Shown: positions 32,974 to 45,490, numbered from the stretch's first letter. The stretch is DNA of 64,000 nt from Parastagonospora avenae f. sp. tritici 18332-5 (GCA_022559985.1 JAFJTR010000045.1:124001-188000); one strand, 5' to 3'. Notes: generated by a model not told the origin, from the letters alone. Program-made: numbers and translations.

Positions 32974-34159
32974 GGTGGATTATGCCCTCTCGCTTTCTTT
33001 GTAGTGCGTATATGCGTGTGGTGTAATAATCCTCAGAAAAAGGTATTCGTCTCGTATCGTCAGGTATCAACAATCCCAGAGGCTCTGCCTTCACATGCGC
33101 GGTCCAAGTCAGCCGGCCGCGCAATCCCCACACACAGGAAAACATACCTCACAAAGCGACTTTACGACGACATGGCGAGCGTGCGGCGCTCGCAGGTATA
33201 CCAATTTAATACGGGGTGGCAATAGGGGAGAGATGTAGGAGCAATGTTGAGGCCAGCAAGTGTGGAGCCCAAAAGTTTGACCAGACAGCTGCGCTATGCG
33301 ATGACGACTGGTGGCCGAATCTACTCCACCTCGGTGGACCGGCTTAATCTGCCCCGATGTTTTGGGGCTTCCCACGCAGGCGGGGGAGGTTTACATGGAT
33401 CGGTGGGATTAATCTCGTAGATGGAGAACCCGAGAGATTTATTAAAAATATCTTAATTTGATGGTTCTGTCTTGAACGCTCGTGAAGGACTTGGGCAGGC
33501 CATCACGATCAACACTCCAAGTGGTGCCGTAGCCGGTCGATCAGTGGGATCCGACAACCCCACATTGCATTTGCCAAGGAAACAGAGCCTCATCGAAGAT
33601 GGAGCCCATCCTTCTTTACGTCGTGGTGACATATGCCATTTTGAGCGTGGGTTTGTGAAGCGCTATTCGGGTCTTGATCAGTAAATTCCTAACTTGATTT
33701 TGGGGTCAAGAATCGTGTTGTTTAATGCTGCAGAATAAGAGAATTGCTTCTGGCACTTTTGGCGGTATACCTAAAACTGCAAGCCGGCGCGAAGATGTCG
33801 CCTCGTGGCACGGTGTATCCGTTGGGCTGGTTGAAGGGGCGTGTACCACGTCGCTACGAACATCTATACTCGAAAAGGAAGTGATTTGAACATTAGAGTC
33901 CCCCTGCATAAAACGTGCAGCTTGTGAGGACGAGCGTTCAAGAGTCCTACATTCATTGTCCACACCCACCGTCAAGCAATTGATCGCCATGAAGCCTGCG
34001 GTGCTTTCTGTATAAACTGTTTTTGTATGATTTTCCACGGCCTATATGGCGTGTCTTATGAATACGTCCCCCATCCCACATCCAATCCGTAACCCAACAT
34101 AAACCCAACCCAAATCTCACTCAGGAATACAAAAGAAAAGAAAAGAAAATCCAACACGC
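32974..34159. other. Intergenic, gut2 promoter side
   Basis: About 1.2 kb. Contains the gut2 promoter and, near 34060-34160, the 3' UTR of the VTC5-like gene with A-rich sequence. Short frames only; no gene or repeat recognised. Confidence 0.5.
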
Positions 34160-36961
34160 TCAGATCCTCAGCACCCAACTCAAAAGGACAACATCGAGCG
34201 CCACTACAGCCGCCGCAACGCACCCCACCGCGCCCTGATGCACCCACCCGAGCCTCTCTCTTCTTGTCTTCATACTAATAATCGCCACCAACACCAGCAC
34301 CATCGTACATATCGTTCCAAAGAGCACGCCGACGTCCACCGCACCGCGTTCCTTCTTACGACTCGTCACCGTCATGAGGCCGAGTATGACGTCGATGACA
34401 ATGGCTGCGGCCAGACATGTAAGGTAGAAGCGAAATTTGGTCATTTCGGTCTTATGTTGGCGGATCTCAAGTTCGGTCAGGAGGCACCTACGCTCCTGTA
34501 GAGCTTGGGCGTCGCGCTGGGGATCACGGAGAGTGCGGAAGAGGCTGCTGAAATAGCCTTCTTGCGAGGATTTGCGATTGAGGGTGGGCATGGTGCCGTA
34601 GCCTACAGATCGAGTGATGGGTGAACTGTCTAGTGTGCCGTCGTCACTTGTGTCTGATCCGGGAGATTCAAGAAGCGACTCTTCTTCGGGTTGCTTTTCG
34701 CGGGCAAACCACTGTTTGGCCTTTCTTGATATTGCCTCGAAGAGTTCTTGGCCTGGGAATTTGACGGGAGCGTCTGGGTCTACATAAATGTAGTAGCCGC
34801 CGGTATCTTCGTCTTCCGGGTGGTCGTATTCGTTCCAGTATCGCTGCGGTTCCGGCTCATGTTCCGCTGAGCTTATCGGAGGTGGATACTCCGCAAATGG
34901 CTTTCTGTGCTTCTTGCGGAAAGCTTGTAGTGTCGGTGGATCAACTACTTCCTGTGCTGAAGTGACAGATGAGTCACCAGTGTGATATGCGAGCGGGCTT
35001 GTTTGCCCGTCGTGTGAGGTGTTAGAGGTAGAAGTCATTGGTGGAGAGTTCTGTGAAGCTGTGTCGGTGCCGCTGCCTTGAATGGCCTTACGACTTCTCC
35101 TTTTCACCAATTCCGGTAGTTTACGGATATCTTGATCCAACAAAGGTATCTGAGGAACGTTAATAGAGTTTCGGGGTGCACTGGTGATCGAAATGATGCG
35201 CAATCATAATTAGACAGAAGACTACTTACCCAAAATGGCGAGGTCATAGAGGCGGGCTTGCAGCAGGTCCAGACAGCATGTGATTCGATAGAAAACCCTC
35301 GAACGCGTTCCACCTATGCTTGTCAGTTGATAAATGTGTAGGTGCAAGAATATAATGACATACCAAATGACTGCGATCAAGAGTCTGAATGAGCGATGCC
35401 GCGTGAGCACCCTCCCTACGGACCTCAAGTATAGCATGTGGAAATTTGATAGCGTTCGAGCGAGCGGCAGAGGGCCAATCGTTACTGGCAAGATCCTGAC
35501 TCATCGAACTTTTCATGTAAACATCCTTATCCAAGGTCGCCCAAAGACCGGCTGCAGAGTTGTTTTGAAGACCAACAAAGCGAGTGCGCTTCGAGCCAAC
35601 ACCAGCAATCGGCCTTACTTCTTTGTGTTCAGTGAGCCACTGGCGAACAGCTGTGAGGTCACCGTTGCTGCTACTGGGCTGGTCTCCCGATTGGCCAATC
35701 CAGAGGTCCGGTAAAGTCTTCAAGCTGGTCCTAGCCGTCTTCACTTTACTTTCTGCCTGGTTTTGACAATTGGTATCAATGCGGACAACCACTGCAGCGT
35801 CACCCGACGAGACACAATGCACATTACCAGCAGCTTTGAAGATGGTATTGCCTTTGGTGGCCTCAGTCGAGCTTATCGTGCTAGCGTTCTGCTTGAAAGC
35901 AAATGCTTCAGCGTGATCCAAGACAAGAAGGCCAACTTCATCTCCGTTTCCAAAATACTTATCTGTATTTGCCGTAGACGATTTCCGGCGGGTCGGTGAC
36001 GCGCGTGTAGACTGGTTGCGCGACGAAGACCTGACGCTACCAGTATAAAGCCGCATGTGTTGAAGAAGCAATACTTGAGTTTCCACAAGGTGGTCGGGAT
36101 GTATCCAATAGGTTGCTCTGGTGCCGTTGGATCCGAGAGGAACTGTGGTCAGTGCTGAATCAAAGTCCAGTTCGTCACCCCGTTGTAGAGCCCTTGCGAT
36201 GCTGGCTGCCACGGATTGTGTATTATCAAGCTTGGGTTCGGCCGCAGCGTTCCCATCGCCATGGAAAACTGCGCGAAGAGCGTCTAAAACGTCCTGGTAT
36301 TGCTCAAGTAGATAGCCCAGCTTTAGCTTGAATAAGCTGTCGGGTCGGTTCTTGATTTGCTCTGCGAAAGCCTGAGCCATTTCCCTATCACCTGTCCAGC
36401 GCTTATATTTCTTCAAGATCTTGGTGAAGCCAGTTTCCTGGGCGACTTGAAATCGAGAAAGCGAGCGGATCTCCTCTCCGGTCCTGCATGCTGTTAGCTG
36501 GCTATGTCCGGATGCACGTCCCGGAGTGCTCCACTTACCGATTGACGTCTGCATCTATCTTCGCATATTTCTCCACCGTTCTGGCCGGCAAGCGGTCACC
36601 ATTGGGGCCTGCGCGCTGTTTCTGCCGCAGCTGCTCTAAGCTCTTTTCGATGTGTTCCAGCCTTCGCTCAATCTCGCCACTCTTGCTGCGTACGAATAGG
36701 TTGATTCGGTCATGTTGGGCTTGGAGGACTTGGAGGAACGTCTCGCCGAATGCTCGCTCGCTGCTCTCGCCCTGACCGGGGATCGATACGGCTTTGTTCG
36801 TGCCGGGCGTCGTCTGGTGCTTGATCAGGTCTTTGAGGTAATCATAGTCGATGTTGTCTGGCGCACGATTAGTTGAAGGATTTTGAGCGGAGATAAAGCT
36901 AGCACATACAATGTCCCCATTCTGGAATTGACCGCAAGCGAAGGGTGTCGCCGAACTTCAT
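34160..36961 (-). CDS. SPX-domain, VTC5-like vacuolar transporter chaperone protein
   Basis: Five exons are inferred: 36961-36910, 36857-36539, 36483-35364, 35313-35230, 35149-34160, encoding 854 residues. The start MKFGDTLRLRSIPEWGHYNI is a typical SPX N-terminus; the SPX helices continue to about 190 (RTGEEIRSLSRFQVAQETGF, KILKKYKRWTG). A VTC-like central region follows (ATYWIHPDHLVETQVLLLQ). A long acidic, Ser-rich linker precedes the C-terminal three-helix DUF202 module (FYLTCLAAAIVIDVILGLM, VGVLFGTICTMVLVLVAII, VGCVAAAVVALDVVLLSWV). Layout and length are those of yeast Vtc5, an accessory subunit of the vacuolar polyphosphate polymerase regulated through SPX by inositol pyrophosphates. 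The tiny fourth exon (28 codons, ERVRGFSIESHAVW) was placed because only this frame joins to PFWIPLLDQDIRKLPEL. Confidence 0.85.
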
Positions 36962-38770
36962 CTGCGATTGCGATTGCGATAGGAGAAGAAGAGAGGCGCT
37001 CCAGTTCGGACAGAGGCTCTGCGTGGCTATCGATGTTTTGGTGATACAGTGAACGAGCGGACTGTATGACGGTCAGTCAAAGAGCACCGGGCATGGCGTG
37101 CTTCATAAGGATGGCGTTGTGAGTATCAACGGTCGCAAAACGGCCGCGGCTGCAGCGAGACAGTGAAGCGAGCAGGTAGTGCTGATAGCGGAGGACTTAC
37201 CGATATGCTGCAATTGGCGAGGGGAATTAGACAATAACAATGCGACTGAGGATACCGCTGCTAACGAAGAGAGTTTGGTGCTTGGGAGAGTGACGTAGGG
37301 CCGATTCGGGAGTGGCTGTGGAAAAGCGCGGACGGCTACTGAAAGGAAGCGACGAGACGGCACCTGGGGATCCCAGAGATGGATATACTGCGTAATGGCG
37401 ATCGAAGCGCCAGGTACTGCCGAGCGGACATGACAGCCATCGCTGTTGTGCTCGAGGTTGCGAATGCAGCCAGGGCCAGTGTTCGCGCTACAGACGATCC
37501 TGTTTCCCTGGCCGGCCATACCACCTATTCCGTGTCGCCGCTGGGTTAGAGCGGCCATGTCCCATGTCGCACCAGATACCGGGGAGCCGCTAGCCTCAAC
37601 GCTCCATCGGAGGCTCGTTTAATGAACTGACGTTGCTAACGGCAGCGAAGGAACTGCTGCCGCCCCGCCACAGCGACGCATCGTGGGCGCATTGTCGCTG
37701 CGGATTGGTCTACGTCGATGAAAAATTCCCTGGCAAAACTTCACCTATGCACCATCAGCGTCAGCCAGAAGGCACATGCAAGCGATCGAAGTCGCCTGCA
37801 GCCCGATCCACATAACCACTAAGACTGCCGAACATGCAGTCTTATCATCCCAATGCGGCAACAGAGCACGCTTCCCTTTGCCTATACCAGCCTCCACCTA
37901 AAACCGAGCACACAGGGTTCCGGCAGCTGCACGAAGCGACAGCAATGCTGTTGCGGCGATCAAATCGGCCCGTACTGGTTGCAGATATCCTCGCGCGTGC
38001 AGAATCTCCCCAGGCTCTTCCGCGCGTGCATCCATCGAAACACCATTGCGGCTCGTCATGAATCGCAAACCGCTGCATCTCCACCTCCACCGTCCCGCGG
38101 GAGGCAGGGTCTCACGGCGAGAGTGGGACGACAGTGGGCCAATAGCTGAAGACCCATAGAGCTATGGAGCATCTTGACTTGCACTGCGGCATGGCCTGGA
38201 CTCAGTTGACTCAAGTGGTTTGAAAGCATTATTTCAACATCGAACAATCATATTTGCCAGATCCCACGTCCAATGCAGTCACGCATTCTGTGGGTTTGGC
38301 CTAGTCACGCGCCCCCAAGACATGTGCATTGTGCAGATCCTTGCTGGCGATAAAGCAAAACTTTCTCAACTGAGCGATGCGCATAGTCGAGACTGCATAC
38401 CTACTGCCTGCGCAATGATGGAGTTTCTGGCCAGGGTCTTATGCCCGTATGGCTTTCCACTCTTGGCTGCAGACGGATCTCATCGAATCATGCCGAGGCA
38501 TCACTCAATTGTCCCGCACTCTCGTTTCGAAGCTCTCATTCTGAGGTTGTGACACATCCGCGGCTTGCAAATGTTGAGTGTAACCGGTCACGAGCGCTAG
38601 CACCGGAACACGCCGAAGGCTAGCTTTGAAGAGAATGGGAACTTCTTCATCCTAAGGCACCAAATTCCCGAGAAGAAACGCCAAATTACCCAGATTATAA
38701 TCAATCGAAATGTCGAACAAGGTTTGAACTACCAGTTTATTTTGACCGCCCAATGTACAGCATATCCCAG
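36962..38770. other. Intergenic region of 1.8 kb
   Basis: Between the start of the VTC5-like gene and the end of ilv6, both on the minus strand. A minus-strand frame at 37103-37558 (151 codons) has no recognisable feature and probably lies in the VTC5-like promoter or leader. Plus-strand frames at 37.8-38.6 kb are similarly featureless. No repeat or RNA gene seen. Confidence 0.45.
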
Positions 38771-39782
38771 CTAGCCTGGTGGGAGCAAGCTGCTGTCCAC
38801 AATGTCCTCCGCTTCCTTAGTCTCGATGTCGTCGGTTCCGTGCAGCGGTGAGCGGGGCAGCGCCATAAGACCTGGAATTATTAGCAAAAGTTTTCCGGGA
38901 TTTATGGAAGTGCTGACCTGTCCGCGCAGACTCAAGGATGCCAAAGGGCGCAATCAGCTTCATGTAAGAGTCGATTCTAGTAGGCTTTGCTGAGATCTCA
39001 ACGATGCAGTTGTTGGTGCTGATGTCCAAGACCTTTCCGCCGAACTGGTGGGTCATGAACGTAATAGCTCGGAGATGTTCGTGCTTGTGTCGGAGCGCTT
39101 GACTGACTGCCAAATTTGACGGGTGGAAGTCCCTCCTCAACGAATCGCGAGCGGCCTCTTGCGCCAAAGCATCGCGGTCTCCATCCGACAACTCCTCCTC
39201 CGGCTCTGGCATTTGGGCCATTTCTCGGTGGTGAGCAAGCAGCTCCTCGAAGTACTCAGGGCCGAGAATGGAGATCTTGGCCAGGAGCAGTTCGCGCTGA
39301 ACTAGTGGTGACTCCGTGTAGTCCAACACGGCCCACACCGGAACCAAGTCCTCAAGCTGGCGGCGCGCCTGCTCTACGACGCCGTCTTGACCTTGCAACA
39401 CAATAGTCATGCGAGAGAGGTCGTCCACCTCGGTGTTGCATACCACCAAGCTGTCAATGTTGAAGCCACGGGCGGCCAGAATTCCAGAGACGCGAGACAG
39501 CACACCTGGCTCGTTCTGCACCAAGCAGTTGAGGATATGACGCTTCGGGGGGATCTGGGATGGTACAGGCGTCTCGTAGAGGATGTTGCTGACGGCGGCC
39601 GGCGCGGACCAGGCGGGAGGGCGCTCTTCGGTAGGCAGAGGTGCAATTCGGCGGTGCAGAGCTTTGTAGGCGAGTGCCTGTGTAGAGGACGAGCTTGATG
39701 CCCTCTGTTGCTGGCGCACAGCACCTGCGCATTGCCGGTTCAGCAAGCTGCGCAGTGGCAGAAGAGCTCGTCGAGATGCCAT
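38771..39782 (-). CDS. ilv6: Acetolactate synthase regulatory (small) subunit
   Basis: Two exons, 39782-38918 and 38871-38771 (intron 46 nt, GTCAGC...TTCCAG, branch GCTAAT), encode 321 residues. The start MASRRALLPLRSLLNRQ is an Arg-rich mitochondrial presequence. The first ACT domain is HILNCLVQNEPGVLSRVSG with GFNIDSLVV; the second half has LVQRELLLAKISILG, FHPSNLAVSQALRHKHEHLR and FGGKVLDISTNNCIVEISA. The splice join restores ESARTGLMALPRSPLHG, a conserved C-terminal motif. The protein binds the catalytic subunit Ilv2 in mitochondria and confers valine feedback inhibition on branched-chain amino-acid synthesis. An in-frame upstream ATG exists at 39830, but the presequence fits 39782. It is divergent from the KH-protein gene with only 274 bp between starts. 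Confidence 0.92.
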
Positions 39783-40056
39783 GTTGAGTCCCCTGGTCCC
39801 TGGTGAGGCAATTGAAGTGTGAATGAACACTCAATGCTGCGTTGACGTTGGCGGTAACGAACACGAGTGAATTCCAGATGTGGAATGAAATTCCACAGTC
39901 AGCGCGCTGCGAAGTCGGCAATCCGAAAACGGAAGGATCTGCCGAGGCGTTAGCGGCAGTTCGCCAAGACGTTCGTGCAGCCTCGAGATTCGCTAATAAT
40001 CTTCAATTCCTCCCTCGACTCCAACACCACACATCTTGCATCCAAACCTGTGCAAC
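39783..40056. promoter_or_regulatory. Shared divergent promoter, ilv6 and KH-domain gene
   Basis: Only 274 bp separate two divergent start codons. At 39871-39897 three half-sites form overlapping inverted repeats: ATTCCA gatg TGGAAT gaa ATTCCACA, the last pair having perfect 8-bp arms (39879-39886 and 39890-39897). The binding factor is unknown; the core GGAATG is also compatible with CATTCY-type sites. Confidence 0.45.
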
Positions 40057-42038
40057 ATGTCTGAGGAACGAGCACCGCGCTCCCGCTTTGATAGCGACGA
40101 CGCTGACCGCCCCGTCCGCTCGCGCTTCGATACTGATCGCCGCTCACGCTCGCCTTCACGACGGGAGTCCGAGTCGCATCGTGCGCGTAGCCCAGTCACT
40201 CGTGAAGCTTCAGACAGCCCCGCCGCCGGTGGCACCAAGAACAAGGCTGCAGCAGCTGCGGCTGCGGCGGCTGCGAGGATCAACGCGCAGATCCAAGCGA
40301 AGAAGGGCATCCAGCATGTCGACGTGCCACCTATTCGCTCTGTACGTGCCAGCATTGCGCCGCTTCGCATGTGCAACACTAACGCATCTCAGGTGCCTAC
40401 TCCTCCAGTCGTCAAGTCGCCCTCTGCTGGCCCCGGTCAGGCTGTCTCTAGCGACATCTATCAACAGGATGGGGACTTCATCAAGGACATTGAGATCAAC
40501 GATCTGCGTAACCGCTACACACTGACTAAAGGAGCTGTACAAAAAAGGGTAAATAACTTTTGTCGTCTGCCACTGATTCTCCAGGATCATGCTTCCCTTG
40601 CAGTCTCTGCGTGATCTGCCCTGTGCGGAACCGCGGAGCTGCAAGTTTGCTTCGTGTTTGCAATCTCTCCTTGTGGGAGTAGAGCTTACTTGATCTTTTA
40701 GACACCCCAACCCATCTTTCAAATGCTGACCTCATGTGACATCTAGATCAAAGACGAAACTGGCGCTGGTACGCAACCCCGAACACATTACTTCACGATT
40801 GTAGAACAACCTGCTTATACATGCCCAAGATGTTACAACCCGAGGAGAATACTATCCTGACAAGAACATGGCCACAGCTGCTGTAGGTAGACTGGGTAGT
40901 CGCACCAGAACTTGAACTAACGTCACCAGAACCCTCCACTTTACCTTCGCGTCACTAGCACGTCAAAGGAAGGCCTGGACAAAGCCACCAAGATGATCGA
41001 GGAAATGATGAAAGAAGATCTGCCTAACCTTGTAGATGAGCGCCGCTTCCGTCGCCGAGAACCAGATAATGTTGAGCGCGACGAGTATGGCCGAGTACGC
41101 CCCTCTACCACATGACCAGTCATGATACTAACGTTATACAGCGCAAATGGCCCGAGGAGAAGATCTCTGTAGGTCTCGAGCCCATCAGTGGCTTTAACCT
41201 GCGAGCACAGGTAGTTGGTCGTGGTGGCGACAACGTCAAGTACATCCAGCAAGAAACCACCTGCAAGGTCCAGATCAAGGGTCGCGGCTCCGGCTTCATG
41301 GAACCACAAACCGGAACGGAGAGCGACGAGCCCATGTACCTGCACATTGCCGGACCTCGTCCCGAAGGTGTAGCCCGTGCCAAGGAGCTTTGCGATGAGC
41401 TTCTCGAGAAGGTAAAAGCCGACTACCAAGCTTTCAAGGATCGACCACCGCCAAGCCGCAACTATGGTGACAGAGACGGCTACGGAAATGGACGCCCGTC
41501 ATATGGTGATCGAGGCGACCGCGGTGACCGCGACCGGAGCCAGAGCTACGGCGGCTATGGCGGAGGCCATAGCGCTTATGGTGGACAAGGAGCTTATGGA
41601 GCCTCTAACGACGCCAGATCTCCTTCTGCTGCTACTCCTGCTGATCAAAACGCCCAAGCTGTCGACTACAACGCTCAGTACGCCCAGTGGGCCGCTTACT
41701 ATGCTCAGAACCCTGCCGAGGATCCCTACGCAGCCTACGGTGGCTTCGCGGCTGTCATGGCCCAGTACTCACAAGCAGGTGCTGCCCAGCCTACTGCAGC
41801 AGCAGGCTACGGTGCATACTATGGTCAAACTTACGCCCAGCCACAGTCGCCTGCTCCTGGTGCTGGTGCTGGTGTACCACCGCCGCCTCCATCTGACAAC
41901 ACGGGCTACGGAGCTCCGCCACCACCACCGCCTCCTGCTGCTTCCCCTCCAGGTGGCTACGGTGCGGTACGTATAAGCTAAGCCTACCACTTCGACTCTA
42001 GCTAATCTTGACAGGTTCCTCCACCTCCCGGTCTGTAA
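40057..42038 (+). CDS. KH-domain RNA-binding protein, KHDC4/BLOM7-like
   Basis: Seven exons are inferred: 40057-40341, 40393-40548, 40747-40768, 40830-40882, 40930-41094, 41142-41966, 42015-42038, encoding 509 residues. The N-terminus is Arg/Ser-rich (SRSPSRRES) with a poly-Ala tract. Two KH-type regions follow: the first spans NDLRNRYTLTKGAVQKR to NPPLYLRVTS, the second has KISVGLEPISGFNLRAQVVG, RGGDNVKYIQQET and PEGVARAKELCDELL. The C-terminus is Gly/Tyr/Gln-rich then poly-Pro, ending VPPPPGL. This matches KHDC4 (Blom7), which associates with the spliceosome and affects splice-site choice. Oddities: the 51-nt intron 1 is in frame without stops; intron 2 is 198 nt, about four times the local norm; intron 3 must end at an AAG acceptor. 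The gene shares a promoter region with ilv6. Confidence 0.84.
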
Positions 42039-42426
42039 GTCTTTCAAACGACTATGATCGAGCACTTACGACAGCATGTTCGCTTGAACTGCGTCTCTTT
42101 TGTCATTGCACTATCTGAGATACTAAAATTCTTCTGGGTTCGCGTTCAAACGATACCGTAATGGCGTTGGCAACTTTCTTGCCGTTCAGTACAGAATTAG
42201 GATATCAATTTGAACGAAATCATTCCAAGATGCAATCTTATGTATTGAAACTTCAATAATGTATCAACAAGACTTTGTGCCAGACCGTTTTAACGCCAGG
42301 ACATAAGCAATGAACATATCTGAATCCCAGACCCGAGCTATCCAGCCACTCAAAGCCTATTACATGACATGACACAGCCTTATATACACCAAGATCCGTG
42401 CGCCCCAACCAAACCTTGTATATCCC
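42039..42426. other. Intergenic between convergent genes
   Basis: About 388 bp, 3' flanks of the KH-protein gene and of the Tag1-like gene. AT-rich around 42110-42300. Nothing else seen. Confidence 0.5.
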
Positions 42427-45119
42427 TCACAACCTCACATGCGCCCCAATCTTCCCCCCCTTGAACCAAATCTTCTCATTCCACTCGCCAATCCTGAAAT
42501 TCACATTCGCAAACGCACTCAACCTGAGCGTACCCCCCAGCGCATTGCGTATCGCATCGTACCCAATCCCGCCAAAGCTCCAATCCACAGGAATTCTCGG
42601 ACTTTCGCTGACGCCAGGGGGCACGGCGAAGGGCAGGTCGTACAAAATGACGCCGGCGGGGTGACCCTCGTAGTACGCGGTCGCGTTCATGTGAGTGATG
42701 AACATGGTGGTCCGCTGGAAGGGGGAGTTGAGGACGAAAGTGGCGGTGGAGGAGATGAGGTGCATGGTTGTGGATTGGATGAAGTGGTCTTTTTGGGGCT
42801 CGTCGTCGTCGTCATCACCATCATTCGGGTCCTTGGGATGGCGGAGGTGCGGGGCGGGGAGCGTGATGGGGTATTTGGACAGCAGGTGGCTGAGGCCTGG
42901 GAGCGCGGGGATAGTGGCGTTGTGCGCTTGCAGCGTGACGCTGGTGTTGAAACCGGAAATGTACTGCGAAAGCATTTCGGAGCCGACTTCACGGCCTTTG
43001 GCGCCGCTGTTGGTGAAGGGGTCCCAGAGGGCGGTGGCGATGAGGTTGGTGTTGTTGCCGGGTTTGACGTGCATGTCGTTGATTAGAGCTTGACCGAGGA
43101 CGGTACCATTGACGAGGATGTTGATGCTGAAGTAGGGGATGGTCGCCGAGTAGTTAGATGGGTTGGTTACGTTCACGTGGACTTGCATGGTCATTGAAGT
43201 CGGCGTGGTCTTGATGATGGACAAGTTGCCGACCGCGAGGTTCAGAGCAGCGAAACGAGATTTGAGGTCGTTGCCGCCATCGTGGTGGGGTGCTGGTGCG
43301 CAGACGTTAGCCTTTGGGGGACCACGGATGAACTGGACCACGAACTGGATTACGAACGTTTGACTGGTACGGATCCCTCTGATGGGATGCCGCGTATCGC
43401 GAACTTGCCCATGGGCGTATCTACTCCAATGCTGACCAAAGCTTTCATGTCTAGAATGATGGGCTTGCCACCGCCGAAAAGGAGTGCCTGGACGACCTCG
43501 CTGAACAAATCATTGTCGAGAATCTCAATCGGTGCATTTTTGATTTCGGATTGCACAAGCAGGGAGGGGCCCTCCTTTCCATGACCATCGATCCGAGTGG
43601 AGTTGGCCTTCTGCCACTTGTGCATGTCCAACTTTCCAAGCTTCTTATTCTTGTAGTAAATGTCGGCGTCCGCCTTGATCTGGTTGACGTCGAGCGGGAA
43701 GTTCATCTCATTCGGAATTCCAACATCCACAATAACAATAGCGGAAATCTTGGGTGAGCCTTCGGGGGTTCCAGGCTCGGCGAAGGGATCTGGCAGGGAA
43801 AAGTGCATGTCGGCCATGCTGAAGTTCTTGACGAGATTACCCATGCCCTTGCCGGTGAAGGGAACAGGGACCGTAATATCCTTTAGCAAGTCGCGCGCCC
43901 ACTCTGGTGTGTTGGGATCGGGGAAGTTGCAGCAGTTGATGTAAATGGTAGCTTCGGTTCCCTTCATATAGTCACCAATGAAAGCATCGAGTGGTGACTT
44001 GGCTGATTTCGGGCAGACTTCCGTCAGAGCTTCAGACAAGTGCTCGACGTTGCCGTTGACGTTGACCTCAATGTCGGTGTTGGGCTTCACGTGGAGTTCT
44101 GAGCTCTGCGCCGTGCCGACAAATACCTGCTTGTCAGACGAGCAGCCGTCAATGGACACATCAACGCCCACTGCAGGAAGCGTAATCTCGACGGGAAAGT
44201 CGTTTGCGACAATGATGGACGCGTCGGCGCCCATACCCTTACGGCCATGTTTGGCCTCGTGGATGTTGAGCTTCGTGATGTTGTAGTGTGGCAGCGCAGG
44301 GATGTCGCCCCCTTTGAAGACCATGGAATGTTCGACGAATTGCTTGCCAACGTTGATCAAGCCAGACTTGACGGGTACTTCAGCCTTGCCCTTGACTCTG
44401 ATCTGGCCCAGCCGTCCATCAATGTAGTCGTTTGCGACGTTTCGGATGCCGTCTGGAGATCCAGGTTGGACGCTCGTCACGAAAGAAATGTGCGTGGTGT
44501 GTCCGTTACGGATATTGACCTTGATGCTGGGGATCTTGGCCGTGCCAACCAAGACGTTCCCGTATTCGGGCAGGTAGACTTGCGCATCGAAGGGGCCAGT
44601 CTCGGCTTCCTTCGCGATCCAGGTGCCGAATCGTCCGATGTTGCGCACGCTTTGCTTATTCACCTTTGATGCATCCATGGTGAAGTCGCCCTCTATCCGC
44701 ACCTGGGCGCCTTGATCGGCTAGGCCGTCCAGCGATAGCTTCGTTGGCTTGAAGTCTGCTGCCTGCATGGCGTACTCCTCGATGCCCTCCGACGCGAGGA
44801 ATCCGATCATGATGCATACTACGGAAACACTCAGAATCACCAGCGCAAGTATGCTGGGCCATCGCTTCTTCCAGAGAGGTGTTTTGCCGCTCGCACTCGA
44901 GCCGCTCAGCGTCCGCAGCAGCGAAGCCGAGGCTGGTGTGCGCGGCGCCTCTTCCCGCTCATCGTCGCTTCTGTTTTCGCGCGCAAGCAGCGGTGTTTGC
45001 TCTGTGGTCCGACTCGACTTGTGCGATGGGGTCGATCGTATCGAGCGGGTCGATTTCTGGGAGGCGGGTCGCGAACTTGGTGTCCGGGTGGAGCCCCAAT
45101 GCGCCTCGGGCGACTCCAT
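42427..45119 (-). CDS. Tag1-like vacuolar membrane protein (LEA/DUF3712 repeats)
   Basis: Two exons, 45119-43358 and 43292-42427, encode 875 residues. The N-terminal cytosolic part (about 1-75) is Ser/Thr/Arg-rich and contains EQTPLLARENR, resembling a dileucine vacuole-sorting signal. One membrane helix follows (ILALVILSVSVVCIMIGFLA, about 90-110). The rest is a large lumenal region of repeated beta-sandwich LEA2/DUF3712-like units with many N-glycosylation sequons in its second half (HVNVTNPSNYSATIPYFSIN). This resembles the fungal relatives of yeast Tag1 (YLR173W), a vacuolar membrane protein linked to termination of autophagy. The 65-nt intron has a good GCTAAC branch and CAG acceptor, but its donor (GTTCGT) is weak; it was chosen because it alone keeps the frame. 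It is divergent from argB. Confidence 0.75.
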
Positions 45120-45490
45120 GGCTGACGAGATGGAAGGAAATGAGCAGCCGGGCTTTTAGGGGGTCATGCGACGCGAAGTGGTGATGGTGATGGTGATGGT
45201 GAAGGAGTTGGTGTAGGAGTGAGCGTGACAGGACGCGCAAGTTGGTTGAGGCCTTGTCTTCGTCATGACCTCAGCCACGATGGATCGCTATCCGGCTCTA
45301 ACGGCCCGCGCTAGTGCACGTTCCTGGCCCTGTCATCCTTCCCCACTCTAGACGCGCTCAAAGGCGGTCAACAAAAGTTCTGCCGTGTGACGATAGCGCT
45401 GTGACTCTAAAGTTTGACTCTTACGGTCAATTGTCATAATTTAAAAGCTTCAATTCGTCCCAAGAAGCTTCTCGATTCACATCAGCCACC
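45120..45490. promoter_or_regulatory. Shared divergent promoter, Tag1-like gene and argB
   Basis: 371 bp between divergent starts. It contains a short GGTGAT-type tandem repeat near 45180-45203 on the Tag1-like side and two TGACTC motifs on the argB side. Confidence 0.5.
45402..45420 (+). promoter_or_regulatory. Two CPRE-like TGACTC sites upstream of argB
   Basis: TGACTC occurs at 45402-45407 and 45415-45420, 70-90 bp before the argB ATG, in direct orientation. TGA(C/G)TC(A) is the site of the Gcn4/CpcA factor of cross-pathway control, which activates arginine genes on amino-acid starvation. The sites are seen; use is inferred. Confidence 0.5.

Noticed and set aside
37103..37558. 151-codon minus-strand frame upstream of the VTC5-like gene
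   Set aside because: No motif or protein-like pattern; more likely promoter or leader sequence.
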